A stretch of DNA of 14,471 nucleotides from an uncultured Alistipes sp. GTDB taxonomy: Bacteria > Bacteroidota > Bacteroidia > Bacteroidales > Rikenellaceae. This document shows positions 7,312-14,185 of this stretch, one piece after another. Every line of letters starts with the position of its first letter. Position 1 is the stretch's first letter. The position numbers and the translations under genes are program-made. The notes under the pieces were generated by a model that was not told where the DNA came from, did no database searches, and worked only from the letters and a program-made list of their open reading frames with translations. The stretch is taken from NCBI GenBank assembly GCA_910586375.1, contig CAJUIE010000032.1, forward strand, positions 1-14,471, given 5' to 3'.

Positions 7312-8115
7312 ACAACGAGCACCAAGAATGAACTGAAGCAGCGCCTGCGCCGTGGCTTCAGGCTCTTCGAGGAAACCCATGTGGCCTGAATTCGCGAGCC
7401 ATACGACCTGTGCCTGCGGATGCGCCGCGACCATCTTTTCTGCCGTCTGAATCGGAATATAACTGTCCTTGCAGCCAAGAATGAAGAGCTGAGGCACCTG
7501 CGAAGAGCGCAGCAGGTCGTTACGGTCAGGCCGCACAATCATCCCTTCGAGCAGCGCCACGATGCCCTCTTCCTCGGTTATTACGACCTGCTCGGTAAGG
7601 TCCTCAATCTCGTCTTTCATCCGGACGCGGTTCTCTGGCGCGAATCCCGCGGCCGGAGCCACGCGGGACAAAGCCTCCTTCTTACCTGCCCGCACCAGAG
7701 CGATTTCGCGACGGCGGTTTTCAACCTTCTCAGGCGTGTCGGCATTGGGCGTCGAACTGAGCAAAACGAGCCCCTCCAGCATCTCGGGATGACGCTCCAG
7801 AAAGGCCAGAGCCACATAGCCGCCCATCGAGTGGCCCACGAGCGTGCAGCGCCCGATGCCCAGCGCACGCAGCGCCCCGGCCACCGTGTCGGCCAAAAAT
7901 TCCATCGTATGCACAGGACCATCGACCACAGAAATGCCGTGACCCGGCAGATCGAGCGTAACGACGCGCAGCTCCTTATAAAGATAGGGCACGAAATCGT
8001 CCCACACAAGCAGCGACTCCAAATAGCCGTGCAGCAGCACGACGCAATGTTCGCCGCACTCGGAGTCGCAGACGTGCAGGGCCGTGGGACCTGCCATGAT
8101 GAATTTTTCGGTCAT
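7291..8115 (-). CDS. Alpha/beta-fold hydrolase
   Basis: The 274-residue protein has no signal peptide and should be cytoplasmic. The fold is clear: the oxyanion segment LLHGYLES (27-34), the strand and turn DLPGHGIS (55-62), the nucleophile elbow GHSMGG with Ser96, the acid LGCKDSYIP with Asp217, and the base SGHMGFLEEP with His245. These complete a Ser-Asp-His triad. The closest general type is the MhpC/BioH-like hydrolase group acting on small esters or C-C bonds. The substrate is unknown. Its ATG overlaps the dapF TGA as ATGA, so translation is probably coupled to dapF, although no functional link to lysine or peptidoglycan synthesis is implied by the sequence. The last codons lie inside a repeat (7292-7311) that has an inverted copy just downstream. 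Confidence 0.93.
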   Translation of the reverse strand: MTEKFIMAGPTALHVCDSECGEHCVVLLHGYLESLLVWDDFVPYLYKELRVVTLDLPGHGISVVDGPVHTMEFLADTVAGALRALGIGRCTLVGHSMGGYVALAFLERHPEMLEGLVLLSSTPNADTPEKVENRRREIALVRAGKKEALSRVAPAAGFAPENRVRMKDEIEDLTEQVVITEEEGIVALLEGMIVRPDRNDLLRSSQVPQLFILGCKDSYIPIQTAEKMVAAHPQAQVVWLANSGHMGFLEEPEATAQALLQFILGARCLSQQAE

Positions 8116-8921
8116 AGATTATCGGTATCGAATGTTCCCTCGAAGACTCTGCGAGCAGGACCCGTAAGACGAATGTTCACAAAGCGGCCGCTCTCCGGTT
8201 CCGGTTCGAACGCCACCCGGAGTTCTCCACCCGGAACCTGTACACAGACCTCCGTAAATTTATCCTCCCGCACGAACCAGGCAACCAGAGCAGCCGCAAC
8301 AGCCCCCGTCCCGCAAGCCAGCGTCTCGTCCTCCACACCGCGCTCATAGGTGCGCAGACGGAGCACTTCCCCACCTGCTATTTCGACGAAGTCGATATTG
8401 GCCCCCTCGGGGAAACGGGTCGTATCGCGGCGCAGCGCACGGCCTCGCCCGACAACATCCACCGCGTCGAGATCGTCGACCAGCTCCACGTAGTGAGGCA
8501 CCCCCGTATTGAGCAGCCAGCCAGCGCCGTTTGCATCGATGCGTTCGACATCGGTCATGCCCAGCACTACCTCACCGCAATGGCCTGACAGCTGCCTGAC
8601 CCACGCAGTATGCACGCCATCGCGCGCACGGAATTTGATTTTTCCGCGAGTACAAATACCTCGATGCATGGCAAAGAGCGCGAAACAGCGGGCACCGTTA
8701 CCGCACATTTCGCCCTCGGAACCGTCGGCATTGTAATAGCGCATCGAGCAGTCATAACGGGCATCTTCAGCCAAGAGCATCACCCCGTCAGCTCCAATGC
8801 CGAAATGACGGTCGCAAAGGCGGGCCAGAAGTGCTGCTTCCGGCTGAAAACCGTTATTGCGCACATCAACGATGATGAAATCGTTGCCTGCGCCCTCGTA
8901 TTTGGAAAATCCTGTTACCAC
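8112..8921 (-). CDS. dapF: Diaminopimelate epimerase
   Basis: DapF interconverts LL- and meso-2,6-diaminopimelate without a cofactor. It supplies the cross-linking amino acid of peptidoglycan and the direct precursor of lysine. The 269 residues carry all hallmarks: the N-terminal KYEGAGNDFIIVD, FGIGADGVM, and NADGSEGEMCGNGARC with catalytic Cys73. Then come LNTGVPHYV, GANIDFVE, and YERGVEDETLACGTGA with the second catalytic Cys203. The start codon is GTG (8919-8921). The frame is closed upstream by a stop at 8937-8939 and no ATG lies between, so GTG is the only choice that keeps the conserved N-terminus. AAAGAG directly precedes it. The gene is first in a two-gene unit with the hydrolase and is divergent from the nitroreductase across a 138-base spacer containing a perfect palindrome. 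Confidence 0.97.
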   Translation of the reverse strand: MVTGFSKYEGAGNDFIIVDVRNNGFQPEAALLARLCDRHFGIGADGVMLLAEDARYDCSMRYYNADGSEGEMCGNGARCFALFAMHRGICTRGKIKFRARDGVHTAWVRQLSGHCGEVVLGMTDVERIDANGAGWLLNTGVPHYVELVDDLDAVDVVGRGRALRRDTTRFPEGANIDFVEIAGGEVLRLRTYERGVEDETLACGTGAVAAALVAWFVREDKFTEVCVQVPGGELRVAFEPEPESGRFVNIRLTGPARRVFEGTFDTDNL

Positions 8922-8947
8922 CTCTTTCCGGCTGTTTTATCGCATGA

Positions 8948-8985
8948 CAAAAATAGCAAAACTTCTAAAAGTTTTGCTATTTTTG
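8948..8985. promoter_or_regulatory. Perfect 17-bp-arm palindrome with opposed -7 motifs (dapF / nitroreductase)
   Basis: The arms at 8948-8964 and 8969-8985 are exact reverse complements around a 4-base loop (CTAA). The right arm ends in TATTTTTG (8978-8985), and by symmetry the left arm reads TATTTTTG on the minus strand (8955-8948). Both fit the TAnnTTTG -7 consensus and point at the nitroreductase and dapF respectively. Neither has an obvious TTTG at the -33 distance. The spacer lies between two start codons, so a terminator role is unlikely although the structure resembles one. Confidence 0.6.
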
Positions 8986-9059
8986 CGAAAAATATACGCT
9001 GCAACGTCCGACAATCGCAGCTTGTATCGTTTTTGTATAACCTTCGCAAAACATCGTCC

Positions 9060-9806
9060 ATGAAACGTATGTTGTTCAAGCATCGCTCGATCCGTAAATT
9101 CCGCTCCAATCCCATCCCCGAAGAACTGCTCCGGGAGTGCCTCGAAGCTGCCACAAGGGCCTCGACATGCGGCAACATGCAACTATATTCGCTTGTCGTG
9201 ACACGTGACCGGACCTTACGCGAACAACTGGCACCCTGCCATTTCAACCAACCGATGGTCGTCGAAGCCCCCTGCGTCGTGACGGTCTGTGTGGACATAC
9301 ACCGCTTCTCGATGTGGTGCAGTCAGCGAGAGGCTGCACCTGCCTACGACAACTTCGTGTGGTTTCTCAACGGAGCAACCGATGCGCTGCTCGCGGCGCA
9401 GAACTTCTGCGTCCAGGCTGAAATACACGGACTGGGCATCTGCTACCTCGGGACGACTCTCTACACGGCGGGCGAAATAGCCCGTATCCTGACGCTGCCT
9501 CAGGGCGTTATTCCCCTGACCACCATCGTCGTGGGCTACCCCGACGAATCGCCCGAGCTAACCGACCGCCTGCCGCTCGAAGCCGTGGTCCACTACGAAA
9601 AATACACCGACTACACCGCGGCCGAGATCGACGAACTCTGGGCAGAGAAAGAGGCTTCGGAACAGACGACCCGCCTGCTGGAGGAGAATGGACTGCCTAA
9701 TCTGGCGCAGATTTTCACCTTGCGGCGCTACGTCCGCGAAGACAACCTCGCTATTTCACGTTCCTACTTCACACTGCTCAAAGAGCGGGGATTTTTCAAC
9801 CAATAA
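9060..9806 (+). CDS. Nitroreductase-family FMN oxidoreductase (NfsA/FRP-like)
   Basis: The family uses FMN and NAD(P)H to reduce nitroaromatics, quinones or flavins by two-electron transfer, usually as a homodimer. From the ATG at 9060 the protein has 248 residues. FMN-phosphate binding is seen in HRSIRKF (8-14) and ATRASTCGNMQLYSLVV (31-47). The dimer and FMN segment is GLGICYLG, and TIVVGYPDE is followed by RLPLEAVVHYEKYTDYTAAE, typical of the NfsA / flavin reductase P branch. The frame is open well upstream (to 8610) but that part is antisense to dapF, so the start is set by homology; an in-frame ATG at 9069 is an alternative. The natural substrate is not predictable. tamL follows after 3 bases, so the two are almost certainly co-transcribed. 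Confidence 0.9.
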   Translation: MKRMLFKHRSIRKFRSNPIPEELLRECLEAATRASTCGNMQLYSLVVTRDRTLREQLAPCHFNQPMVVEAPCVVTVCVDIHRFSMWCSQREAAPAYDNFVWFLNGATDALLAAQNFCVQAEIHGLGICYLGTTLYTAGEIARILTLPQGVIPLTTIVVGYPDESPELTDRLPLEAVVHYEKYTDYTAAEIDELWAEKEASEQTTRLLEENGLPNLAQIFTLRRYVREDNLAISRSYFTLLKERGFFNQ

Positions 9807-9809
9807 ACC

Positions 9810-12185
9810 ATGCAGAGGGGACGCGGTATATCTTTCGTCGGAACGTTGCTGAGCCTGATATGCTCGGCCTGCAGCGTCACACGCCACATCCCCGAAGGGG
9901 AGTATTTCCTCCGGAATGTGACCATCGAGGACGACAAGTCGGTCCCACGCCGCGAACGAATAACAGCAGCCGAGCTGGAGAAGTACGTCCGGCAGACACC
10001 CAACAAACGTTTTTTGGGCACCAATTTCTACGTCTGGCTCTACGAACAGGCCAATCCGACGAAGCAGAATCGCTGGAACGACTGGAAACGCCGTATCGGT
10101 CAGCCTCCCGTACTGCTGGATATGGCCCTCACGGAGAAAAGCGCCCAAAACCTCAAGGTCTACATGGACACGCGGGGCTTCTTCTCCTCGGCAGCCTCCT
10201 TCGAGGTAGATACAACTTCGAAGCCCAAACGCGCACAGGTAATCTACCGCACCCACCAGGGGCTTCCCTACCGCATCAACACCGTCTCCTACGAGTTCCA
10301 GGACAAGTTCCTGGAACCGATTTTGGCCCCCGATACAGTACATACGCTCGTGCGACCGGGTGAAATTTTCGACATCACAGTACTTGATGCCGAGCGAGAA
10401 CGAATCACGGCCTACCTCAAAGAGCGAGGCTACTACAACTTCTCTGTCAACAACATAGCCTACTTAGTCGATACGCTCAGCGGCCACCAGCGGGTCGGTG
10501 TACGCATGATCGTCAAACAATATCTGACGGGCTACAATGAACGCGGGCTGCCGGTCATGGACAACAATATGGTCTACCGCATCAACCGCATCAACATCTA
10601 CTCCGACTACGACGCGACCCGCATGCAGACCGACACGACACTCCATACGCGGCTCGACACAACCTACTACCGCGGCCTGAATATCGTCTACGAGAAACGC
10701 CCCAACCTCCGCCCGGCAATTCTCCGACAGGCTGTGCCACTCTATCCCAACTACATCTACAACTCCACACAGGTCGACCGCACCTACTCCGACCTCATGT
10801 CGATGGGCTATTTCCGCAGTGCCCGCATCGTCTTCGTCGAACAACCCCAAACGGTCGATACGGCGAACTACGTTTCTTACATTGGCGCAGCGTCGGACTC
10901 CACACAAACAGCCTACACGCGCGAAGGCTACCTCACGTGCAACATCCTCTGCACCCCGACGCTCAAGCAAGGCTTTAAAATCGAGCTGGAGGGATCCACA
11001 ACATCGAGTTTCTACGGTCTAAAAGCGACGGCCGGCTACCAGAACCGCAACATCTTCCGCGGAGCCGAGTCATTCGACGTATCCTTCACGGCGGGTTACG
11101 AGTTCATGAAAGCCCCCGATGCCAAAAAGAAACGGGCCACGGAGTTCGGCGTAACAACAGGTCTCTCCTTCCCGCGCTTTCTGGTGCCTTGGCGTACACA
11201 GCGCTACCGATCGGTCAACCAACCCAAAACCAAACTCGAAGTGTCGATCAACTTTCAGGATCGCCCCTACTACCGGCGCACCCTTTCGAGTGCAGGACTT
11301 ACTTATCAATGGACCGACCAGCGCTTCTCGTCGTTCTCACTGCGTCCCATCGACATCAATGTCGTGGATGTGAGCTACCTCGACGAAAATTTCCTGCGCG
11401 GCACCCAGAACCAATACCTCATCAACAGCTACAAATCGCAACTAATCGCCGGACTGGCATTCAGCTACAGCTACAACAACCAGCTCAAGCACCTGGGCGG
11501 CAATGCTACCGTCATCCGGTTCAACATCGAGACATCGGGCAACCTTATCGACGGCCTCGAGCACCTCTTTTCGAAACCCCACGCGGGAGATGATTACTAC
11601 ACGATCTTCAAGCTCCGCTACGCACAATATTTCCGCAGCGACCTGAGCCTGAGTCGTAAAATCATGCTGGGCGAAAAAACCGCGCTGGCAGGGCGCATAT
11701 ACGGCGGTGTAGCAATGGCCTACGGCAACTCTACCACCGTGCCGTTCGACCGCCTTTTCTACGCTGGAGGCAGCAACAGTATGCGTGGCTGGACGCCCCG
11801 CACATTAGGTCCAGGCTCCGTGCCGCGGCCCGACACGGAGTTTCCGACCCAGCTGGGCGATATGAAGCTCGAAGCCAACCTTGAATTCCGGTTTCCGATC
11901 TGGGGCATCGTTCACGGCGCAACGTTCGTCGACGTGGGTAATATCTGGTATCTGAAGCGCAGCTCGGAGTATTCGGACGAAGCGGTTTTCTACCTGCGTA
12001 ACTTCTACCAACAATTAGGATTCGACACAGGTCTGGGCCTCCGGCTCGACATCAAGTTCGCCGTGCTGCGCTTAGACTGGGGCATCCAGCTTCACAACCC
12101 CAACAACCCCGCCGGACAGCGCTGGATACACAACTTCCGCTGGAAAAATACGGCGCTCAACTTCGGAGTAGGCTATCCGTTCTGA
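9810..12185 (+). CDS. tamL: TamL-type outer-membrane assembly lipoprotein (BamA/TamA family)
   Basis: TamL is the lipidated Bacteroidetes counterpart of TamA, an Omp85 barrel that works with TamB in outer-membrane assembly. The 791 residues begin with a short hydrophobic signal and a lipobox ending at Cys21 (LICSAC), followed by the family hallmark CSVTRHIPEGEYFL. POTRA-like segments occupy about 30-385 (for example YRINRINIYSDYDA near 255). The barrel starts near 387 (GFKIELEGS) and contains SMRGW (657-661), the Omp85 loop motif. The chain ends in the insertion signal FGVGYPF. The signal and lipobox support the ATG at 9810. It sits 3 bases after the nitroreductase, and its last 13 bases overlap the end of the convergent AraC-type gene. 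tamB is not in the window. Naming as TamL rather than a generic surface antigen rests on the lipobox plus CS(x)T(x)(x)(x)PEGEY start. Confidence 0.9.
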   Translation: MQRGRGISFVGTLLSLICSACSVTRHIPEGEYFLRNVTIEDDKSVPRRERITAAELEKYVRQTPNKRFLGTNFYVWLYEQANPTKQNRWNDWKRRIGQPPVLLDMALTEKSAQNLKVYMDTRGFFSSAASFEVDTTSKPKRAQVIYRTHQGLPYRINTVSYEFQDKFLEPILAPDTVHTLVRPGEIFDITVLDAERERITAYLKERGYYNFSVNNIAYLVDTLSGHQRVGVRMIVKQYLTGYNERGLPVMDNNMVYRINRINIYSDYDATRMQTDTTLHTRLDTTYYRGLNIVYEKRPNLRPAILRQAVPLYPNYIYNSTQVDRTYSDLMSMGYFRSARIVFVEQPQTVDTANYVSYIGAASDSTQTAYTREGYLTCNILCTPTLKQGFKIELEGSTTSSFYGLKATAGYQNRNIFRGAESFDVSFTAGYEFMKAPDAKKKRATEFGVTTGLSFPRFLVPWRTQRYRSVNQPKTKLEVSINFQDRPYYRRTLSSAGLTYQWTDQRFSSFSLRPIDINVVDVSYLDENFLRGTQNQYLINSYKSQLIAGLAFSYSYNNQLKHLGGNATVIRFNIETSGNLIDGLEHLFSKPHAGDDYYTIFKLRYAQYFRSDLSLSRKIMLGEKTALAGRIYGGVAMAYGNSTTVPFDRLFYAGGSNSMRGWTPRTLGPGSVPRPDTEFPTQLGDMKLEANLEFRFPIWGIVHGATFVDVGNIWYLKRSSEYSDEAVFYLRNFYQQLGFDTGLGLRLDIKFAVLRLDWGIQLHNPNNPAGQRWIHNFRWKNTALNFGVGYPF

Positions 12186-13120
12186 ACATCGTCATCCCTC
12201 ACACCCTCGACATCCGACAGCTTATACTGCGAAGGAGACATCCCCGTATTGCGTTTAAAGTAACTTCCAAAAAACGATTGGTTGGGAAAATTAAGATAAT
12301 AAGCAATTTCCTGGATACTCATGTTCGAATACTTGAGCAACATCTTCGCCTCCAGAGTGACATAATTGTCGATCCACTCCGACACAGACCGCTGGCTGAT
12401 GCGTTTAATCAGCGTAGTGAGGTACTTAGGCGTAATACACAATTGTCGGGCATAAAAACCCACGCTTCGATGCTCCTTGTAATGCTCGCTGAGCAACGAC
12501 AGGAACTTACGAAAATACTCCTCGGCACGATTTTGTAGCGGAGCCGACAGCTCGGGGTGTTCCTCCTGATAACGAAAAAGAATATCGCCCACCTTATAAA
12601 CCAACGCCGAGACGAGTTCGCAAATGACTTCGCGCGTGAACCGACCTTCCGAAGCCTTGGTTTCATGCTCGATGAGCGTAATCAAATTGCGCAGGGCCTG
12701 GCTTTCATCGTCGGTGATGTCGAGGCTCGGATGTGCTCCCAATTGCACCAACAAAGGCATCATGTGCTTCAGATCAATATTGATGCGTTTCATCAGATCG
12801 GGTGAAATGACGATGAAATGGGACGTAAAATGATCGTTGGTCATCAACTGAATCATACTCTGCGGCCCGAAAAAGAAAAGCGACCCTTTGTGAAGCCGAT
12901 AATCCTGTAAATTGGCTGCAACGGTCGCCTCACCTTCGATACCGATACCCAAAATGATGGCATCAATACGAATCGGATTGCGAAAAGTCTGCATGTGCGA
13001 GTGCGTGCGGACAATAACACACTCCCGCATAAGCCCTTCGCACTTCTGCCCGGCAAGATGGAGCAAATCACAGAGCGTGAAATTCATTACCGGGATATCT
13101 GACCTCTCTATGCTGTTCAT
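12173..13120 (-). CDS. AraC-family transcriptional regulator
   Basis: The 315-residue protein has an N-terminal cupin-like sensing region (about 40-140, with LHKGSLFFFGPQ, a typical AraC beta-barrel turn). An all-helical linker follows, and then a C-terminal double helix-turn-helix. The first HTH is SVGFYARQLCITPKYLTTLIKR, written here only in part as ARQLCITPKYL. The second is MSIQEIAYYLNFPNQSFF, closing with SYFKRNTGMSPSQYK, the AraC signature. It binds DNA as an activator or repressor; the ligand is unknown. The ATG at 13118-13120 has GAGGAAAT just upstream, an unusually good Shine-Dalgarno sequence for this phylum, and a -7 element (13140-13147). It faces away from the lipoprotein gene at 13599, which is a plausible target. 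Codons look less GC-rich than in tamL. The 3' end overlaps tamL by 13 bases on the opposite strand. Confidence 0.94.
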   Translation of the reverse strand: MNSIERSDIPVMNFTLCDLLHLAGQKCEGLMRECVIVRTHSHMQTFRNPIRIDAIILGIGIEGEATVAANLQDYRLHKGSLFFFGPQSMIQLMTNDHFTSHFIVISPDLMKRINIDLKHMMPLLVQLGAHPSLDITDDESQALRNLITLIEHETKASEGRFTREVICELVSALVYKVGDILFRYQEEHPELSAPLQNRAEEYFRKFLSLLSEHYKEHRSVGFYARQLCITPKYLTTLIKRISQRSVSEWIDNYVTLEAKMLLKYSNMSIQEIAYYLNFPNQSFFGSYFKRNTGMSPSQYKLSDVEGVRDDDVQNG

Positions 13121-13139
13121 TATTTCCTCGTTTTTCAGG

Positions 13140-13147
13140 CAAAAATA
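13140..13147 (-). promoter_or_regulatory. -7 promoter element for the AraC-family regulator
   Basis: On the minus strand this reads TATTTTTG, an exact TAnnTTTG match, 19 bases ahead of the regulator's ATG. Together with the Shine-Dalgarno sequence between them, it gives a compact promoter with a leader of roughly a dozen bases. No clear -33 TTTG is present. Confidence 0.55.
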
Positions 13148-13288
13148 ACAATTTCAACGGACAATTCAGTCGGAAACGTCGGAAAATCGTTCTCTCCATA
13201 CCCTCCGTACAGCCACACAGCGACTACACCTCAATGTCTGGCCTGAAGAAATTTATATTCCGACCGCGAACTATTCTTTCGATTTTTA

Positions 13289-13296
13289 TATCTTTG
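13289..13296 (+). promoter_or_regulatory. -7 promoter element reading toward the palindrome and lipoprotein gene
   Basis: TATCTTTG fits the -7 consensus exactly. A transcript from here would start near 13303 and run about 296 bases before the lipoprotein ATG, through both hairpins of the spacer. No TTTG lies at the expected -33 distance, which lowers confidence or points to an activator-dependent promoter. Confidence 0.45.
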
Positions 13297-13353
13297 TTTC
13301 ATAAAATTCCTACTGCCTATGACGAGATAACGCAGCTTACCCAAAACATCCGC

Positions 13354-13379
13354 GCCGACCGTGCAGGAAAAGTGTCGGC
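13354..13379 (+). other. Small hairpin in the putative lipoprotein leader
   Basis: GCCGAC (13354-13359) pairs with GTCGGC (13374-13379) around a 14-base loop that contains AGGAAAAG. No U-tract follows, so it is not an intrinsic terminator. It sits 5 bases before the large palindrome and may be part of one structured leader. Confidence 0.35.
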
Positions 13380-13384
13380 ACCTA

Positions 13385-13556
13385 CATATAAAAAGCGTTA
13401 GCTTTATTTCTTGTCTTTCGAAATCTGGAAAATTTCAAGCACAACAAGAGTAAGGCGTAAACGCTCACGTTTCTGCGTGGGCTTTACTCTATTTGTTGTG
13501 CACGGTATTCCAGAACCTCGAAAGACAAAAAAAGTTTAGCCTGCGTTTTTTATATG
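13385..13556. repeat. 172-bp imperfect palindrome (MITE-like element or structured RNA)
   Basis: Matching blocks run in strict mirror order. CATATAAAAA (13385-13394) pairs with 13547-13556, TTGTCTTTCGA (13411-13421) with 13518-13528, and TCTGGAA (13424-13430) with 13508-13514. GCACAACAA (13439-13447) pairs with 13493-13501, and GAGTAA (13448-13453) with 13484-13489. The apex can fold as GCTCACG (13463-13469) with CGTGGGC (13476-13482), using one G-U pair. Interruptions are short bulges or internal loops of similar length on both sides. There is no U-tract of terminator type at either end and no coding capacity. A CCT flanks each end (13381-13383 and 13557-13559), a weak hint of a target duplication. 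Confidence 0.75.
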
Positions 13557-13598
13557 CCTTTTCAACAACATTATTTATTCATTTTTAAAAGTAAAATC

Positions 13599-14063
13599 AT
13601 GAAAATCAGACATTTTATACTCTTACTTCCTTTTCTTGCCGCAGCTTGCGACAATACCGATGAAACGGCAGGTGACAACACCGACAAAAACGACCAAACC
13701 GAAACGACAAGTATCCACCTCGGAGAGTGGACACTCGTACACAAAGCAGGGTATGAACTATCCGATGAGGAAAAAGAGGAATGGGATGACACTATTTCCG
13801 ACAGAGAGTGGCTCATTTTCCACGAAGACGGCACCTATACGCAGAAAATTGACGAAGAAGAAAATGGAACTATCTCCTACGAATCGACCTCGCGCTACAC
13901 CATCGACGGCAACCGACTGATTACGCACCGTGAAGTTGATGGGAATTTGGAACAAACGATTCTCAAACTCACCGATTCGGAACTGGTACTCGAAGAGTTC
14001 ACCGAACAGCCGGAATATAACTACAAATACAAAAACACAAAGACCTATCAATATGTAGAATAA
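13599..14063 (+). CDS. Small lipocalin-like lipoprotein of unknown role
   Basis: From the ATG at 13599 the product has 154 residues. It has a lipoprotein signal (MKIRHFILLLPFLAAAC, lipidated Cys17) and a polar Asp/Thr-rich tether (18-38). The domain that follows resembles the lipocalin-like lipoproteins common in Bacteroidetes: LGEWTL (41-46), WLIFHEDGTYTQ (71-82), YTIDGNRLI (100-108) and ILKLTDSELVLEEF (121-134). This pattern of W, F-x-x-DGT, GN and LT-x-x-xL-x-L is typical of that family. The mature start CDNTDE is acidic, which in this phylum can favour surface export, but that is only suggestive. An open frame extends to 13554, but the lipobox fixes the start at 13599. The gene is AT-richer than the housekeeping genes. 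It lies after the large palindrome and divergent from an AraC-type regulator that may control it. I do not recognise a specific function. Confidence 0.85.
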   Translation: MKIRHFILLLPFLAAACDNTDETAGDNTDKNDQTETTSIHLGEWTLVHKAGYELSDEEKEEWDDTISDREWLIFHEDGTYTQKIDEEENGTISYESTSRYTIDGNRLITHREVDGNLEQTILKLTDSELVLEEFTEQPEYNYKYKNTKTYQYVE

Positions 14064-14094
14064 ACCGTCTTTTCGCGAACGGAAGATAGTTTTC

Positions 14095-14143
14095 GCGACG
14101 CGCAGCAACACGCCGCAAAACTGGCAGGTCAGCTGCGCGTTGC
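14095..14143 (+). other. Hairpin 31 bases after the lipoprotein gene (terminator candidate)
   Basis: GCGACGCGCAGC (14095-14106) pairs with GCTGCGCGTTGC (14132-14143), 12 positions with one G-U, around a 25-base loop. Only a weak T-rich stretch follows (CTTTCTAT), so termination is possible but not textbook. The remaining bases 14144-14185 show nothing recognisable. Confidence 0.4.
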
Positions 14144-14185
14144 GCTTTCTATGTGCCGCACAAGGTCGCCAAGCGGCAATCTACC

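Larger units (their letters stand above)
13121..13598. other. 478-base divergent spacer between the AraC-type regulator and the lipoprotein gene
   Basis: No gene is seen here. Going rightwards it holds the regulator's promoter (13140-13147), a stretch without recognisable signals (13148-13288), a forward -7 element (13289-13296) and a tiny ATGACGAGATAA reading frame (13319-13330). A small hairpin (13354-13379), the 172-bp palindrome (13385-13556) and an AT-rich leader into the lipoprotein start complete it. Spacers this long are unusual compared with the tightly packed genes elsewhere in the window. Confidence 0.7.

Noticed and set aside
7420..8349. Plus-strand 309-residue open frame
   Set aside because: It is antisense to the alpha/beta hydrolase and dapF, both with intact catalytic motifs. 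GC-rich codon bias opens the opposite strand.
8610..9059. N-terminal extension of the nitroreductase to 398 residues
   Set aside because: The extra 150 residues are antisense to dapF and run through the palindrome. Family homology begins at MKRMLFKHRSIRKF.
13319..13330. Three-codon upstream reading frame ATGACGAGATAA in the putative lipoprotein leader
   Set aside because: It is too short to support as a gene or a regulatory uORF without a ribosome-binding site or conservation. It is mentioned only as content of the spacer.
13385..13556. Integron attC site
   Set aside because: The palindromic layout is reminiscent, but the required RYYYAAC and GTTRRRY core sites are not found at the expected ends, and no integrase is seen.
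13385..13556. Ordinary intrinsic terminator
   Set aside because: The structure is far longer than needed, lies upstream of a gene rather than after one, and has no GC-rich stem directly followed by a U-tract.
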